From DSYU01 sp963827605 (lineage in GTDB: Bacteria; Chloroflexota; Anaerolineae; Anaerolineales; Anaerolineaceae), in NCBI GenBank assembly GCA_963827605.1, contig CAWHBK010000004.1, positions 124,001 through 188,000 of the forward strand: DNA of 64,000 nucleotides, in the 5' to 3' direction. Position 1 is the stretch's first letter; each line of letters begins with the position of its first letter. The notes under the pieces are model-generated. The model was given only the letters and a program-made list of their open reading frames with translations, did no database searches and was not told where the DNA came from. Of the stretch, positions 38,038 through 49,430 are shown one piece after another. The position numbers and the translations under genes were made by a program.

Positions 38038-38223
38038 TATAATGATCATCAGGTCACCCGAGGAAGCAACCCGCTGCCTTGGAAAAAGAACCGGCATTTT
38101 GATAACACGCGAATTACCGACAATGTTTGGTTGCTCATCGAATGGGAGGGCGAAAAGCCCGTGATCCCGTGGAAAGATGAGTGGCGTTTGGAAGATTACG
38201 TATCATTCGGAGGTCGAACATGA
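38038..38223 (+). pseudogene. 3' tail of a lost or truncated gene, coupled to the FGGY kinase
   Basis: The frame is open for 61 codons from a TAA at 38035 to a TGA at 38221-38223, with no ATG or GTG start. The translation looks like real protein (GSNPLPWKKNRHFDNTRITD, VWLLIEWEGEKPVIPWKDEW, RLEDYVSFGGRT). Its stop overlaps the kinase ATG as ATGA, the arrangement of coupled operon genes. I do not recognise the family. The upstream 37866-38037 bases show no continuation. It is probably the end of a gene removed by deletion or rearrangement. Confidence 0.5.
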
Positions 38224-39828
38224 GCATGGATCGAAACGACATTCAAAAAGGCAATTGAAAGCGGAAAGACCGTTCTTGGCATTGAGTTCGGCTCGACTCG
38301 CATCAAGGCGGTGCTGATCGGCGAGGATCATACACCGATCGCATCGGGAAGCCATGATTGGGAAAACCGATACGAAAACGGCGTCTGGACATACAGCCTC
38401 GAGGATGTTTGGACAGGCTTGCAGGACAGCTATCGGAAGCTCAGCGACGAGGTTTTTGAGAATTACGGCACCCCGCTCCAGACCATTGGTGCCATCGGCT
38501 TCAGCGCCATGATGCACGGCTATATGGCCTTCGATCAGGATGGAAATCTGCTCGTCCCGTTTCGTACCTGGCGAAACACGATGACCGAACAGGCATCCAA
38601 GGAACTCACCGAGCTGTTTCAATTCAACATCCCCCAGCGTTGGAGCATTGCCCACCTCTATCAGGCAATATTGAACAGGGAACCCCATATCAAGGATATC
38701 AGCTATCTGACCACGCTTGCAGGCTATGTCCATTGGAAGCTGACGGGGCAAAAAGTGCTCGGCGTTGGCGAAGCATCGGGCATGTTCCCCATCGACAGCA
38801 AGACCAACGACTACGATGCACGCATGATCGAGCTGTTCAACAAACGGATCGAAGCGGAAAACCTCCCGTGGAAGCTCCAAGACATCCTGCCCAAAGTCCT
38901 TGCCGCAGGAGATGCCGCAGGTGTTCTTACCGAAGAAGGCGCAAGGCTGCTCGATCCCACGGGACAGCTACCAGCGGGTATCCCGCTCTGCCCGCCCGAG
39001 GGTGACGCAGGCACGGGCATGGTTGCGACCAACAGCGTTGCAGAGCGAACGGGCAATGTTTCCGCAGGGACCTCCGTCTTTGCCATGATCGTTTTGGAAA
39101 AGGCTCTGTCGAAAGTGTATCCCGAGATCGACATGGTGACGACGCCCACAGGCAAGCCCGTCGCCATGGTACACTGCAACAACTGCACCTCCGACCTCAA
39201 TGCATGGATCGGCCTGTTCCGAGAATTTACCAATGCGCTCGGCGTGGAGGTCGGTGAATCCAGGCTGTTTGAAATGCTGTATCAAAAGGCACTCGAGGGC
39301 GATGCGGATTGCGGCGAGCTCCTTGCCTACAATTATTTTTCAGGCGAGCACATCACCCACTTTGAGGAGGGGCGTCCGCTGTTCGTCCGTAAACCCGAAA
39401 GCCGTTTCACGCTTGCGAACTTCATGCGCGTGCATCTCTTCTCGGCGCTCGGTGCATTGAAGATCGGATTGGACATCCTCTTTGAACAGGAGCAAGTGAA
39501 GATCGACCAGGTCCTCGGTCACGGTGGCTTTTTCAAAACAAAGGATGTGGGTCAAAAGATCATGGCAGCGGCGATGAATGTCCCCGTTTCCGTGATGAAG
39601 ACCGCGGGCGAGGGCGGCGCATGGGGCATTGCATTGCTTGCCGCCTATATGCTCCATAAGACAGAGAACGAGCCCTTGGAAGCCTATCTTTCCAACAAGG
39701 TCTTTGCAGGGGAAAATGGCACGACGATCGCCCCCGATCAAAGGGATATCGAGAGCTTTGCGGCGTTCATGGAACGCTACAAAAAGGGACTGATCATCGA
39801 AAGAGCCGCCGTGGATGCACTGAGGTAG
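38220..39828 (+). CDS. FGGY-family carbohydrate kinase (N-terminal frameshift)
   Basis: ATG 38220 has GGAGG 7 bases upstream. MSMDRNDIQ runs into a stop unless one G is dropped near 38252, after which KAIESGKTVLGIEFGSTRIK continues as the FGGY phosphate loop. About 535 residues follow, with IGFSAMMHGYMAFDQDG, PFRTWRNTMTEQA, GNVSAGTSVFAMIV, QVLGHGGFFKTKDVGQKIMA and TAGEGGAWGIALLAAYML (adenosine motif). It belongs to the xylulo/ribulokinase superfamily; the sub-branch is often labelled only as ATPase or FGGY kinase. The exact ketose or polyol is unknown. A terminator lies at 39885. Confidence 0.82.
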
Positions 39829-39884
39829 AAACCATTCATAATTACATTACGTTCACTTTTTCCGAAACGCTTTTTGCACAAGCA

Positions 39885-39917
39885 GGCCAGACACGCCCAA
39901 CATGGTGTGTCTGGCCT
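39885..39917 (+). terminator. Terminator hairpin after the FGGY kinase
   Basis: GGCCAGACACGCC pairs with GGTGTGTCTGGCC (one G-T pair) around a 6-nt loop, 57 bp after the stop codon, with a short T-containing tail (TTGGTATTG). Confidence 0.6.
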
Positions 39918-40099
39918 TGGTATTGCGATCATACTGCTTCTAAATTGCTTGCACATGGAGCGATGCCCGTCGCCCCCGTTCCCTGCGATACAGGGGGACA
40001 AAGCATTACAAGATTCCTGGATTTCAGATCGTTTTAGGGATATTTATTTATCAAATCCATTACCTTTCACATCTTCTAAAAGCGCTCCTGCGTGAGCAT

Positions 40100-40124
40100 A
40101 ATCATTGGAAACAAAATAATGATT
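40100..40124. promoter_or_regulatory. Inverted repeat upstream of the histidine kinase
   Basis: AATCATT-N11-AATGATT lies 36 bp before the kinase start in the 39829-40160 gap, possibly a regulator site. No firm promoter was found and no gene is seen in the rest of the gap. Confidence 0.3.
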
Positions 40125-40160
40125 GTGAATGGATTATCATCCGGATAATAGGATCGTAAT

Positions 40161-42260
40161 ATGGAATTCCCAGCAGGAATAGGGGCGGTGAGCGATGGTA
40201 TCACCCATCGTCTTCAAGCAATGCAGGATAATATTCATTTCTCTACCGAAGAGATTGAGAAGCTGGAGCTTGCGGACTTGATAGACGCGCAATCTCTTCA
40301 GTCGCTAATGGATGATTTCTATGCTCTCGCCCACGTTCCAATGTCGATTATCGATCTCAAAGGCCGGGTATTAGTTGGGATCGGATGGCAGCAGGTCTGC
40401 TTGAAGTTTCACCGGACCCATCCGGTGACCTGCACGCATTGTCTGGAAAGCGACCTATTGCTCACACAAGGGGTTCCCGCCGGAGAATTTAGACTTTATA
40501 AATGCCGGAATAATATGTGGGATATTGCCACCCCGATTATGATTGGCGGGCGGCATTTCGGGAACCTATTTTCTGGCCAGTTCTTTTTTGACGATGAATT
40601 GCCCGATTATGAACTCTTCCGTGCACAGGCCAGGCAGTATGGCTTTGATGAGGATGCCTATATCACCGCGTTAGATCAAGCCCCGCGGCTGAGCCGGGAG
40701 ACAATCGACCGCACAATGTCTTTCTTCGTCAAGCTGGCCCATATAATTTCTCGTCTCAGTTTCAGTAACCTGCATTTAGCCCAAACGTTATCCGAACGAG
40801 AAATCTTGATGAACTCGCTCAGAGAGAGCGAGCAGCGCTGGTCAACCACTCTCGCCAGTGTCGGTGATGGAGTCATCGCAACCGACATTCTTGGCAAGGT
40901 AACCTTCTTAAATGAGGTGGCGGAAGAACTAACCGGCTGGGCCCTCTCCGAAGCAATGGGACTGCCGGTCGAGGATGTTTTCAAGATCATCAACGAGAAT
41001 TCCCGACAAGCAGTCGATCATCCAATCCGAATAGTACTCCAGACCCACGCCGTTACCGGTTTAGATAACCACACCTTGCTGGTGCGAAAGGATGGAACGG
41101 AGATTGCTATTGACGACAGTGGGGCGCCGATCCAGGGAAAAGATGGCCAAACCACCGGGGCAGTTCTCGTTTTCCGAGATATTACCGAACGGCGGCAGGC
41201 GGAGCGCAAGCAAGCGTGGCTGGCTTCCTTCCCGATGCGCAACCCTAACCCAATCCTGGAAATCAACCTGGACGGTCGAATTGAATATTCCAATTCAAAA
41301 GCGCAAGCGCTGTTTCCTGATATTTTGAAGCTCGGAGTAGATCATCCTTACCTTTCCGGATGGATGGAAATTGCGGAACAGATCCGGAACGATCCAGGAT
41401 TAGAACTGCACCGCGACGTCCAGGTAGGTGACCGGTATTACCAGCAATCGATTTATTATAGTGAGGAATATCGTCGCATCCGCATGTATGGGATTGAGAT
41501 CACCGAGCGTAAACAGGCTGAAGAAGTGGTTCGAAAATCAGCGGAGGAATTGGACCGCAGTAATCGCGAATTAGAACAATTTGCCTTTATCGCTTCCCAT
41601 GATTTGAATGAGCCACTGCGCAAGATCGAAATGTTTGGAAAAACGCTTGAACGGTCTGCTTCCCAACTGGATGACCGCGAACTGGATTATATCAAGCGGA
41701 TGGTGAACGCGGCTGCACGGATGCGGCAAATGGTGGATGGATTATTATCCTTGTCCCGCGTAACGACCAATGGACAACCCTTCGTTCCCGTCGACATTGG
41801 AAAGATCCTGAGTGAAGTGCTGTTTGATCTTGAGCTGCAGCTTCAACAGACAGGTGGTATTGTCGAGGCATATAATCTGCCAGTGATTCAGGCCGACCCA
41901 CTGCAGATTCGCCAGTTGCTGCAAAACTTGATCGGTAACGCGTTAAAATATCACCGGCCGGAAGTCCCCCCCTTGATAAAAATTACCAGCAACATGATCC
42001 CGCAGAATGCGGTTCAAATCCTACTCGAAGACAATGGTATCGGCTTTGATGAGAGCCAGACAGAACGAATCTTCCAACCCTTCCAGCGCCTGGTGGGCAA
42101 GAGCGAATATGAAGGCAGTGGGATGGGATTGGCAATCTGCCGAAAAATTGTTGAGCGTCATAGCGGCACGATCACAGCACATAGCAGCCCAGAGCAGGGT
42201 TCAACGTTCATAATTAACGTACCATTCAATCAAATAGCGAACGGTTCAACCACTAATTGA
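40161..42260 (+). CDS. PocR-PAS sensor histidine kinase (soluble)
   Basis: The 699-residue protein has no membrane segment. Residues 30-205 are a PocR sensory domain (LADLIDAQSLQSLMDDFYAL, CTHCLESDLLLTQG, YKCRNNMWDIATPIMIGGRH, NLFSGQFFFDD). Two PAS domains follow (about 225-345, ending VFRDITERRQAER, and about 350-450, ending ITERKQAEE). The HisKA box is FAFIASHDLNEPLRKIEMFG (phospho-accepting His), then HATPase: N-box LLQNLIGNALKYH, G1 EDNGIGFDES, G2 GSGMGLAICRKIV. PocR domains bind small metabolites such as propanediol-type compounds, with conserved Cys residues. No response regulator is adjacent, so its partner lies elsewhere. Confidence 0.88.
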   Translation: MEFPAGIGAVSDGITHRLQAMQDNIHFSTEEIEKLELADLIDAQSLQSLMDDFYALAHVPMSIIDLKGRVLVGIGWQQVCLKFHRTHPVTCTHCLESDLLLTQGVPAGEFRLYKCRNNMWDIATPIMIGGRHFGNLFSGQFFFDDELPDYELFRAQARQYGFDEDAYITALDQAPRLSRETIDRTMSFFVKLAHIISRLSFSNLHLAQTLSEREILMNSLRESEQRWSTTLASVGDGVIATDILGKVTFLNEVAEELTGWALSEAMGLPVEDVFKIINENSRQAVDHPIRIVLQTHAVTGLDNHTLLVRKDGTEIAIDDSGAPIQGKDGQTTGAVLVFRDITERRQAERKQAWLASFPMRNPNPILEINLDGRIEYSNSKAQALFPDILKLGVDHPYLSGWMEIAEQIRNDPGLELHRDVQVGDRYYQQSIYYSEEYRRIRMYGIEITERKQAEEVVRKSAEELDRSNRELEQFAFIASHDLNEPLRKIEMFGKTLERSASQLDDRELDYIKRMVNAAARMRQMVDGLLSLSRVTTNGQPFVPVDIGKILSEVLFDLELQLQQTGGIVEAYNLPVIQADPLQIRQLLQNLIGNALKYHRPEVPPLIKITSNMIPQNAVQILLEDNGIGFDESQTERIFQPFQRLVGKSEYEGSGMGLAICRKIVERHSGTITAHSSPEQGSTFIINVPFNQIANGSTTN

Positions 42261-42456
42261 TGATGGGGGATATTCTTCCCAATTTCTGCGCCCGAACAGC
42301 TTGACCAGCCGCGCCCCATGGACCGCGTGGGTCGGGGATTTCTAACACCATGATGTTCAATAAGCTTGTCTCAACGAGCTGGCCCAGTTACATTTGGCGC
42401 TCTTTCTCGTTAATCCAAAAGTTGCGATCAAAGAACTAAATTATGACGACCTTCAC

Positions 42457-42486
42457 TTGACAAAGGAATTTATTTCGTGCTATATT
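42457..42486 (+). promoter_or_regulatory. Putative sigma-70 promoter of the second importer operon
   Basis: TTGACA (42457-42462) and TATATT (42481-42486) are 18 bp apart, about 320 bp upstream of the binding-protein start. The 42261-42812 gap has no convincing gene; the leader between promoter and start contains AAGGAGG at 42612-42618 but only short frames after it. Confidence 0.55.
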
Positions 42487-42812
42487 TGAACAAGATGTCC
42501 AAATATCGAACATAAAACAGGCAGTTGGCTCTGATTTGCAATAGCCCGCTATATATGAGGATGGATTGTCCTTGCTCGGGACAACATCCACGTTGCAAAG
42601 CCGAAGGGCCAAGGAGGTGAAAAGAAGAGTGTGATTTATGTGTTGGTTTCAATTTGGGAACACTCAATCTGAAACCGGTTCGACACGCGGTGTAAATCCT
42701 CTCGTATCTTTCGATTCATGGCATTACCTTTTCGGTGCAGGATGAACTACTTGCAGAAGGATTTTCGCCGTTGCGTTCCAATCCTCTGACTTGCCCCATG
42801 GGAGGTCCCCTG

Positions 42813-45012
42813 ATGTCAGGAAAAAAACAAATCACCAGACGTAAGCTTCTTCAATTAATGGCAATGGGTACCGCCGGAGCAGTGGTGGCGGGTTGTACCC
42901 CAGCAACCACTCTACCCTCCACTCCGACTTCAGCACCTGTTGGCTCGCCAACAAAAGCTCCTACCGCTGTTCCATCAGTAGCAGAAGCTCCTACCGCAGC
43001 AGAAGCTCCAACCGCTGCTCCCACCGCTGCCCCAACGGCCGCAGCCGCCGAACCCCAGATAGGCTCAGAATTGATCGGAAAATTGGAAGGGCCTGAGTTC
43101 CTCCTGGATGCTGCTCAATTCCCGAAGAAGTTTGGTGAATCACCCAAGCTAGCCGAAATGGTTAAAGCCGGCACACTGCCCGCAGTTGAAAAACGCCTGC
43201 CCGACCTTGAAGACCTGATGGTCATTAAACCGCTGACTGAAATTGGCAAATACGGTGGGACCTGGCGGCGCGCCTTCACCGGACCTGCGGATCACGAGAA
43301 CGGCAATCGCATCAACTCGATGGACAAAATCCTGCACTTTGACTATAAAGGCAATAACATCATGCCTTCCCTGGCCAAAGGATGGAAAGTCAGCGACGAT
43401 GGAAAGACGATCACCATTTACCTGCGGAAAGGCGCCAAGTGGTCGGATGGCGAGCCTCTGACTGCGGACGACTTTATGTTCTGGTTCGAGGATATCTATT
43501 CAAACCCTGCCATTGTACCAACGCCGTTCCCTGAAATGCAGATCAATGGGAAACCGGGCGTCATGAAAAAGATCGACGACTTTACCGTCGCATTCGAGTT
43601 CCCCGAGCCATACGCATACTTTGTATACCAGCTGGCCGGCAGCACCGGCATTGGCGCTGGCTTTGCTACCCGCGGCGGATTCCAAAACTGGGGCGGGGCA
43701 TGCTGCCCGGCGCATTACCTGAAGCAATTCCTGCCCAAGTACTCCTCGGAAGCCGAAGTGACCAAACTGGCCAAAGACGGCGGGTTCGACAACTGGGTGT
43801 CGCTGCTCAAAAACAAGTACAGTTGGGCGCTCAACCCCGAAGTGCCAACGATGACGCCCTGGCTTACCACATCGCCCATCAACACCCCCACCTGGTCCAT
43901 GAAACGCAACCCATACTTCTGGGCGGTGGACACCGAGGGTAACCAGCTGCCTTATATTGACGAGATCACGTTTACCCTGGCAGAAAACACCGAAGTTGCC
44001 AACCTGCGCGCGATTGCGGGCGAATATGACCTTCAGGAACGCCACATGGGTCTTGCCAAACTCCCGGTTTTCCTGGAAAATGCAGAGAAGGGTAACTATT
44101 CTGTTCACCTCGACCCGGCCTTTAACGGCTCAGACGTTGCGATTCATATTGGCAACGCCTATACAGGCGACGCTCGAAATCGCGAAGTGGCTCAGAACGA
44201 AAGATTTCCGCCACGCGCTTTCGCTGGGCATTGACCGTGACCAGCTCAATGAGGCGTTCTGGCTTGGCGTGGGCACCCCGGGCTCGGTCGCGCCATCACC
44301 TGATACCATCTACAGCCCTGGCCCCGAATGGAATAAGAAATGGGCTGAATATGATGTCGCAAAGGCCAACAGCATGCTCGACCAGATCGGGCTGGACAAG
44401 AAAGACGAGCAGGGATACCGCCTGCGCACCGATGGAAAGGGGCGGCTCGCTTCGAGATGGTCACCGTTGGAGGGCAGTTTGTCCCCTACACCCAGGTCGG
44501 CGAAATGATCAAACAGCAGTGGATCAAGATCGGCATCGATGTGGACATCAAGGAACTGGAGCGCAACCTGGCCTTTGGCAAGGATGCCAAAGACGAAAAC
44601 CAGATGCTCACCTGGGCGAACGATGGCTCAGAAATGCTCTACCTCTTTGCCCGCCACGCGCTTGCCGGTTGACCCGGCGGAATGCCACATGGGTATGGCG
44701 TTTGCCAAGTGGTATGCCTCGAATGGCTCCCAGGGCACCAAGCCAGATGATCCCGAAATGCTGCGCGCTTTTGATCTCTACCGAGCCGCATTCGGAATGG
44801 ACGAAGAAGGCCAGATTCAAAACGCGAAAGAAATCTGGAAGATCATTGTCGAGCAGCAGTGGAGCATTGGCACCGTTGGGCAATCACCGGCGTTTATGGG
44901 CGTTCGCATCGTCAAGAACAATATGGGCAACATACCCGAGCGCCAGGTAAACGCACAGCACGCGCGCACTCCATGCACTTCGCGACCAGTCACCTTCTTC
45001 TTTAAATCGTAG
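42813..45012 (+). CDS. ABC transporter substrate-binding lipoprotein, family 5 (three frameshifts)
   Basis: ATG 42813 follows GGAGGT. The N-terminus has a twin-arginine motif (QITRRKLLQLMAMG) and lipobox VVAGC (C28), so export is probably by Tat. A Pro/Thr/Ala tether with repeated APTAA units leads to the family-5 fold (GKYGGTWRRAFTG, IYLRKGAKWSDGEPLTADDF, NPYFWAVDTEGNQLPYIDEI). Single-base breaks near 44195, 44445 and 44665 move the frame; the pieces (KDFRHALSLGIDRDQLNEAF, FEMVTVGGQFVPYTQVGEMI, DPAECHMGMAFAKWY) are collinear. About 733 residues. The GKYGGTWRR type is common among oligosaccharide-associated family-5 proteins, and KduI lies downstream in the same cluster. The ligand may be an oligouronide; this is inference. 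Confidence 0.85.
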
Positions 45013-45050
45013 CTCAATTCGTAACCCTGGAGTTTCCGTTTGCCAGGTAA

Positions 45051-45095
45051 ATCACATGTAGGAGGCCGGTTTCCTGCGTGCCTCCTACATGTGAT
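45051..45095 (+). terminator. Perfect 16-bp hairpin between binding protein and permease
   Basis: ATCACATGTAGGAGGC (45051-45066) pairs exactly with 45080-45095; the loop is 13 nt. It has no U tract. The position mirrors the hairpins at 12986-13078 in the first importer, suggesting attenuation or transcript stabilisation. Confidence 0.65.
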
Positions 45096-45121
45096 GAACA
45101 AAAACCCGAGAGGGATAACAT

Positions 45122-46111
45122 ATGTTAGCTTACATTGCGCGCCGCCTAATTCTGGCGATTCTGACTATCTGGGCAATCACGGTTATCTCGTTCATTATCA
45201 TCCAATTACCTCCGGGAGATTATGTGACCTCGTACATCGCCTCGATGTCTGCCTCGGGGGTTGGGGTAACAGAAGCAGAGGCGCAAGCTCTGCGCATGCA
45301 ATACGGCTTAGACCAACCCATGCACATCCAGTATATTAAATGGATGGGACTGATCGCGCAGGGAAACTTTGGCATGGCAATCGAATGGGGCCGCCCTGTG
45401 CTCACGTCATTGGCGATCGTATGGCGCTGACCGTGGTGATTTCGCTGGCAGCGATCATCTTTACCTGGGGACTGGCGCTGCCCATCGGCATTTATTCCGC
45501 AGTTAAGCGCTATTCCATTGGCGATTACATCGCCACATTTATTGGCTTCATCGGTCTGGCCATCCCCGGCTTTATGCTGGCGCTGATCGTGATGTACGTT
45601 GGCTTCAAGTATTTCAATGCCAACGTTGGAGGATTGTTCTCAGCTGAGCTTGCTGACGCGCCATGGGGCTGGGCGAAGTTCATCGATCTGCTCAAACATC
45701 TCCCCATCGTGGCCATTGTGCTGGGCATTGGAGGCACGGCACAGATGATCCGGATCATGCGCTCGAATTTGCTCGATGAGCTGCGCAAGCCATACGTGAT
45801 GACGGCTCGCGCCCGCGGGCTTTCCGAGACCCGCGTGATTCTGAAATATCCGGTGCGCGTGGCGCTCAACCCCTTCGTCAGCACGATTGGCTATCTGTTT
45901 CCGTACATCGTGTCCGGGCAGTATCATCGTCTCGATGGTGTTGAGCCTGCCAACGGTGGGTCCGCTGTTGCTCAAGGCGCTGATCGCCCAGGATATGTTC
46001 CTGGCAGGCACCATCGTTTTGATGCTTGGCGTGATGACCGTCATCGGCACGTTCATCTCGGATTTGTTGCTGATGTGGATTGACCCACGTATTCGCCTGG
46101 GGAGGCAGTAA
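45122..46111 (+). CDS. ABC transporter permease, DppB/OppB type (two frameshifts)
   Basis: MLAYIARRLILAILTIWAIT is the first helix, followed by the family segment IIIQLPPGDYVTSYIASMSA and RMQYGLDQPMHIQYIKWM. A missing G near 45412 breaks the frame before DRMALTVVISLAAIIFTWGL. The EAA loop is YVMTARARGLSETRVILKYP. A second break near 45916 precedes SIIVSMVLSLPTVGPLLLKA and the C-terminal LMWIDPRIRLG. Corrected length is about 330 residues. The stop overlaps the next permease ATG by 1 bp. Confidence 0.85.
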
Positions 46112-47286
46112 TGACAGAAATAATCCCCAATCCTCCAGAGCATGCGCCAGCTCCTTTTCCACCGCAGGTAACCGAACCGGAATTTGTCACCACGCAAGCC
46201 GAAGAGAAGGTTGCGGTCGCCACCCAATGGCAATTAATGTGGTGGCGGTTCCGCAAGCACCATCTGGCGATGGCGGGTGGAATTGTTCTCATCCTCTTTT
46301 ATCTGATCGTGCTGTCGGCGGATTTTTTGGCCTACGCCGACCCTGACGCTTCCGAAGCGCAGCGTTCTCTGATGGTCCCTCAGCCGATCCACTGGATCGA
46401 CAATGGCAAATTCAGCCCGCATGTTTACGCGCTCAAAGGCTCGCGCGATCCCAAAACCTTCAAGCGCGTGTACGTGCCAGACCCTGACAAAAAAATCCCG
46501 GTCCGCTTTTTCGCGAAAGGGTTCGAGTACAAATGGCTGGGCCTGATCCCCAGCAACATTCACTTGATCGGCGTTGAAGGCGCCCAGGCGGGCGAGACCC
46601 TCTTTATCATGGGCACAGATATGCAGGGACGGGATTTCTGGTCGCGCCTGATGTACGGCACGCGAACTTCGCTGATGATTGGGCTGGTGAGCGTCGCCCT
46701 CAGCCTGGTGCTGGGAGTGATGCTGGGCGGCATCTCGGGTTATTACGGCGGCATGATCGATACGATCATTCAGCGCGTCATCGAGATTTTGCGCTCTGTC
46801 CCCACCATTCCGCTGTGGATGGGCCTGGCCGCGGCGCTACCCGGCAGTTGGAGCGTCAACCAGGTCTACTTTGCCATCACCATCATCATCTCGCTGCTCG
46901 GTTGGACCGAGCTGGCGCGCGTGGTGCGCGGGCGATTTCTCTCCTTGCGCGAGGAAGATTTTGTGATGGCGGCCAGGCTGGCGGGCTGCAGCCGGATGCG
47001 CATCATCTTCCGGCACATGGTTCCATCGTTCCTGAGCCACATCATCGCGGCGACCACGCTGGCGCTGCCGGCCATGATCATCAGCGAGACCTCGCTCAGC
47101 TTTTTGGGCCTGGGGCTGCGCCCGCCTGCGATCAGTTGGGGCGTGTTGCTGCAGGATGCACAGAACATCCAGTCCCTGGCCATTTCTCCGTGGCTGCTGA
47201 TCCCCGTCATCCCGGTCATCGTGGCGGTGCTGGCATTCAATTTCGTCGGCGATGGCCTGCGCGATGCGGCTGACCCTTACGGATAA
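46111..47286 (+). CDS. ABC transporter permease, DppC/OppC type
   Basis: This intact 391-residue permease has a long cytoplasmic N-terminus of about 60 residues. The first helix (HHLAMAGGIVLILFYLIVLS) is followed by an insert of about 110 residues outside, with FFAKGFEYKWLGLIPSNIHL, that is longer than in DppC. Then come GTDMQGRDFWSRLMYGTRTS, the EAA loop FVMAARLAGCSRMRIIFRHM and a final helix. The longer periplasmic insert is typical of oligosaccharide-type family-5 systems in this phylum (my impression, not tested). Confidence 0.9.
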   Translation: MTEIIPNPPEHAPAPFPPQVTEPEFVTTQAEEKVAVATQWQLMWWRFRKHHLAMAGGIVLILFYLIVLSADFLAYADPDASEAQRSLMVPQPIHWIDNGKFSPHVYALKGSRDPKTFKRVYVPDPDKKIPVRFFAKGFEYKWLGLIPSNIHLIGVEGAQAGETLFIMGTDMQGRDFWSRLMYGTRTSLMIGLVSVALSLVLGVMLGGISGYYGGMIDTIIQRVIEILRSVPTIPLWMGLAAALPGSWSVNQVYFAITIIISLLGWTELARVVRGRFLSLREEDFVMAARLAGCSRMRIIFRHMVPSFLSHIIAATTLALPAMIISETSLSFLGLGLRPPAISWGVLLQDAQNIQSLAISPWLLIPVIPVIVAVLAFNFVGDGLRDAADPYG

Positions 47287-47312
47287 ATCGAGTAGTGCCA
47301 AGAGTTAGAAGA

Positions 47313-48318
47313 ATGGAAAACGATAAACAGACATTACTTTCGGTGCAAAACCTGAAAACCTATTTCTTTCAGGATGAAGGCATCGTCAAGGCAGTCGATG
47401 GCGCTACCTTTAACGTATATGCCGGGAAAACGCTCGGCATCGTCGGCGAGAGCGGCTGCGGCAAGAGTGTAACGGCCCAATCGATCCTGCGCATCGTGGA
47501 CCAGCCCGGCCGCATTGTGGAAGGCAAGATCACTCTTACACCGCGCCGATGACAGCGAGATCGACCTGACCCAATTACAATCCAACAGCAAAGAAATGCG
47601 CGCGATCCGCGGAGCCGAGATTGGCCTGGTATTCCAGGAACCGATGACCTCCTTCAGCCCGGTGCATACGGTTGGGAATCAGATCATCGAAACAGTCCAA
47701 CTGCATTGCGACCTGAATAAACACGAGGCGCGCGAGCGAGCGATCGAGGTGCTGCGCCAGGTGGGCATTCCCAAGCCCGAGCGCCGGATCGACGAATATG
47801 CTTTTGAGTTGAGCGGCGGACTGCGGCAGCGCGCCATGATCGCGGTGGCGCTTTCTTGTGACCCGCGCCTGCTCATCGCCGATGAGCCGACCACGGCGCT
47901 CGATGTGACCACTCAGGCGCAAATTCTCGATCTGCTGAACCAGCTGCAGCGAGCAGCGCGGCATGGCGATCATGCTGATCACCCACAATCTGGGCGTGGT
48001 GGCCGAGATGGCCGACCACGTGGTGGTGATGTATCTGGGGCGGGTGGTCGAAGAAGGGCCGGTGGACGATATCTTCCATGCTCCCAAGCACCCGTACACG
48101 CAGGCGCTGTTGCGCTCCATTCCAAGCATCGAGTCGACCCCGCGCGTCAAGCTGCCGACCATCAGCGGCTCTGTCCCGCATCCTTATAACCGCCCGTCGG
48201 GCTGCCCGTTCTACCCGCGCTGCTCAGAATTTATGCCCGGACGTGTGACCAGAAAGAACCAGCCCTGATGCCGGTGAGTGAACGGCAAAAAGTGAGCTGC
48301 TTCTTGTATCGAAGATGA
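47313..48318 (+). CDS. ABC transporter ATP-binding protein, DppD/OppD type (three frameshifts)
   Basis: Walker A GIVGESGCGKSVTAQS lies in the first frame, IGLVFQEPMTSFSPVHTVG, LSGGLRQRAMIAVALS and LLIADEPTTALDVTTQ in the second, and MLITHNLGVVAEMADHVVVM with GCPFYPRCSEFM in the third. A final shift near 48238 gives a Cys-containing tail ending VSCFLYRR at TGA 48316-48318. Breaks near 47538, 47955 and 48238 are one-base events. Corrected length about 335 residues, as expected. Confidence 0.82.
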
Positions 48319-48338
48319 TCGAAAGGATGATAGAGCCA

Positions 48339-49379
<1,041 letters not shown>

Positions 49380-49430
49380 TATGAACATCTAAATCAGCCG
49401 CTCCAACCGGAGGCTGCGAGGGGACGATCT

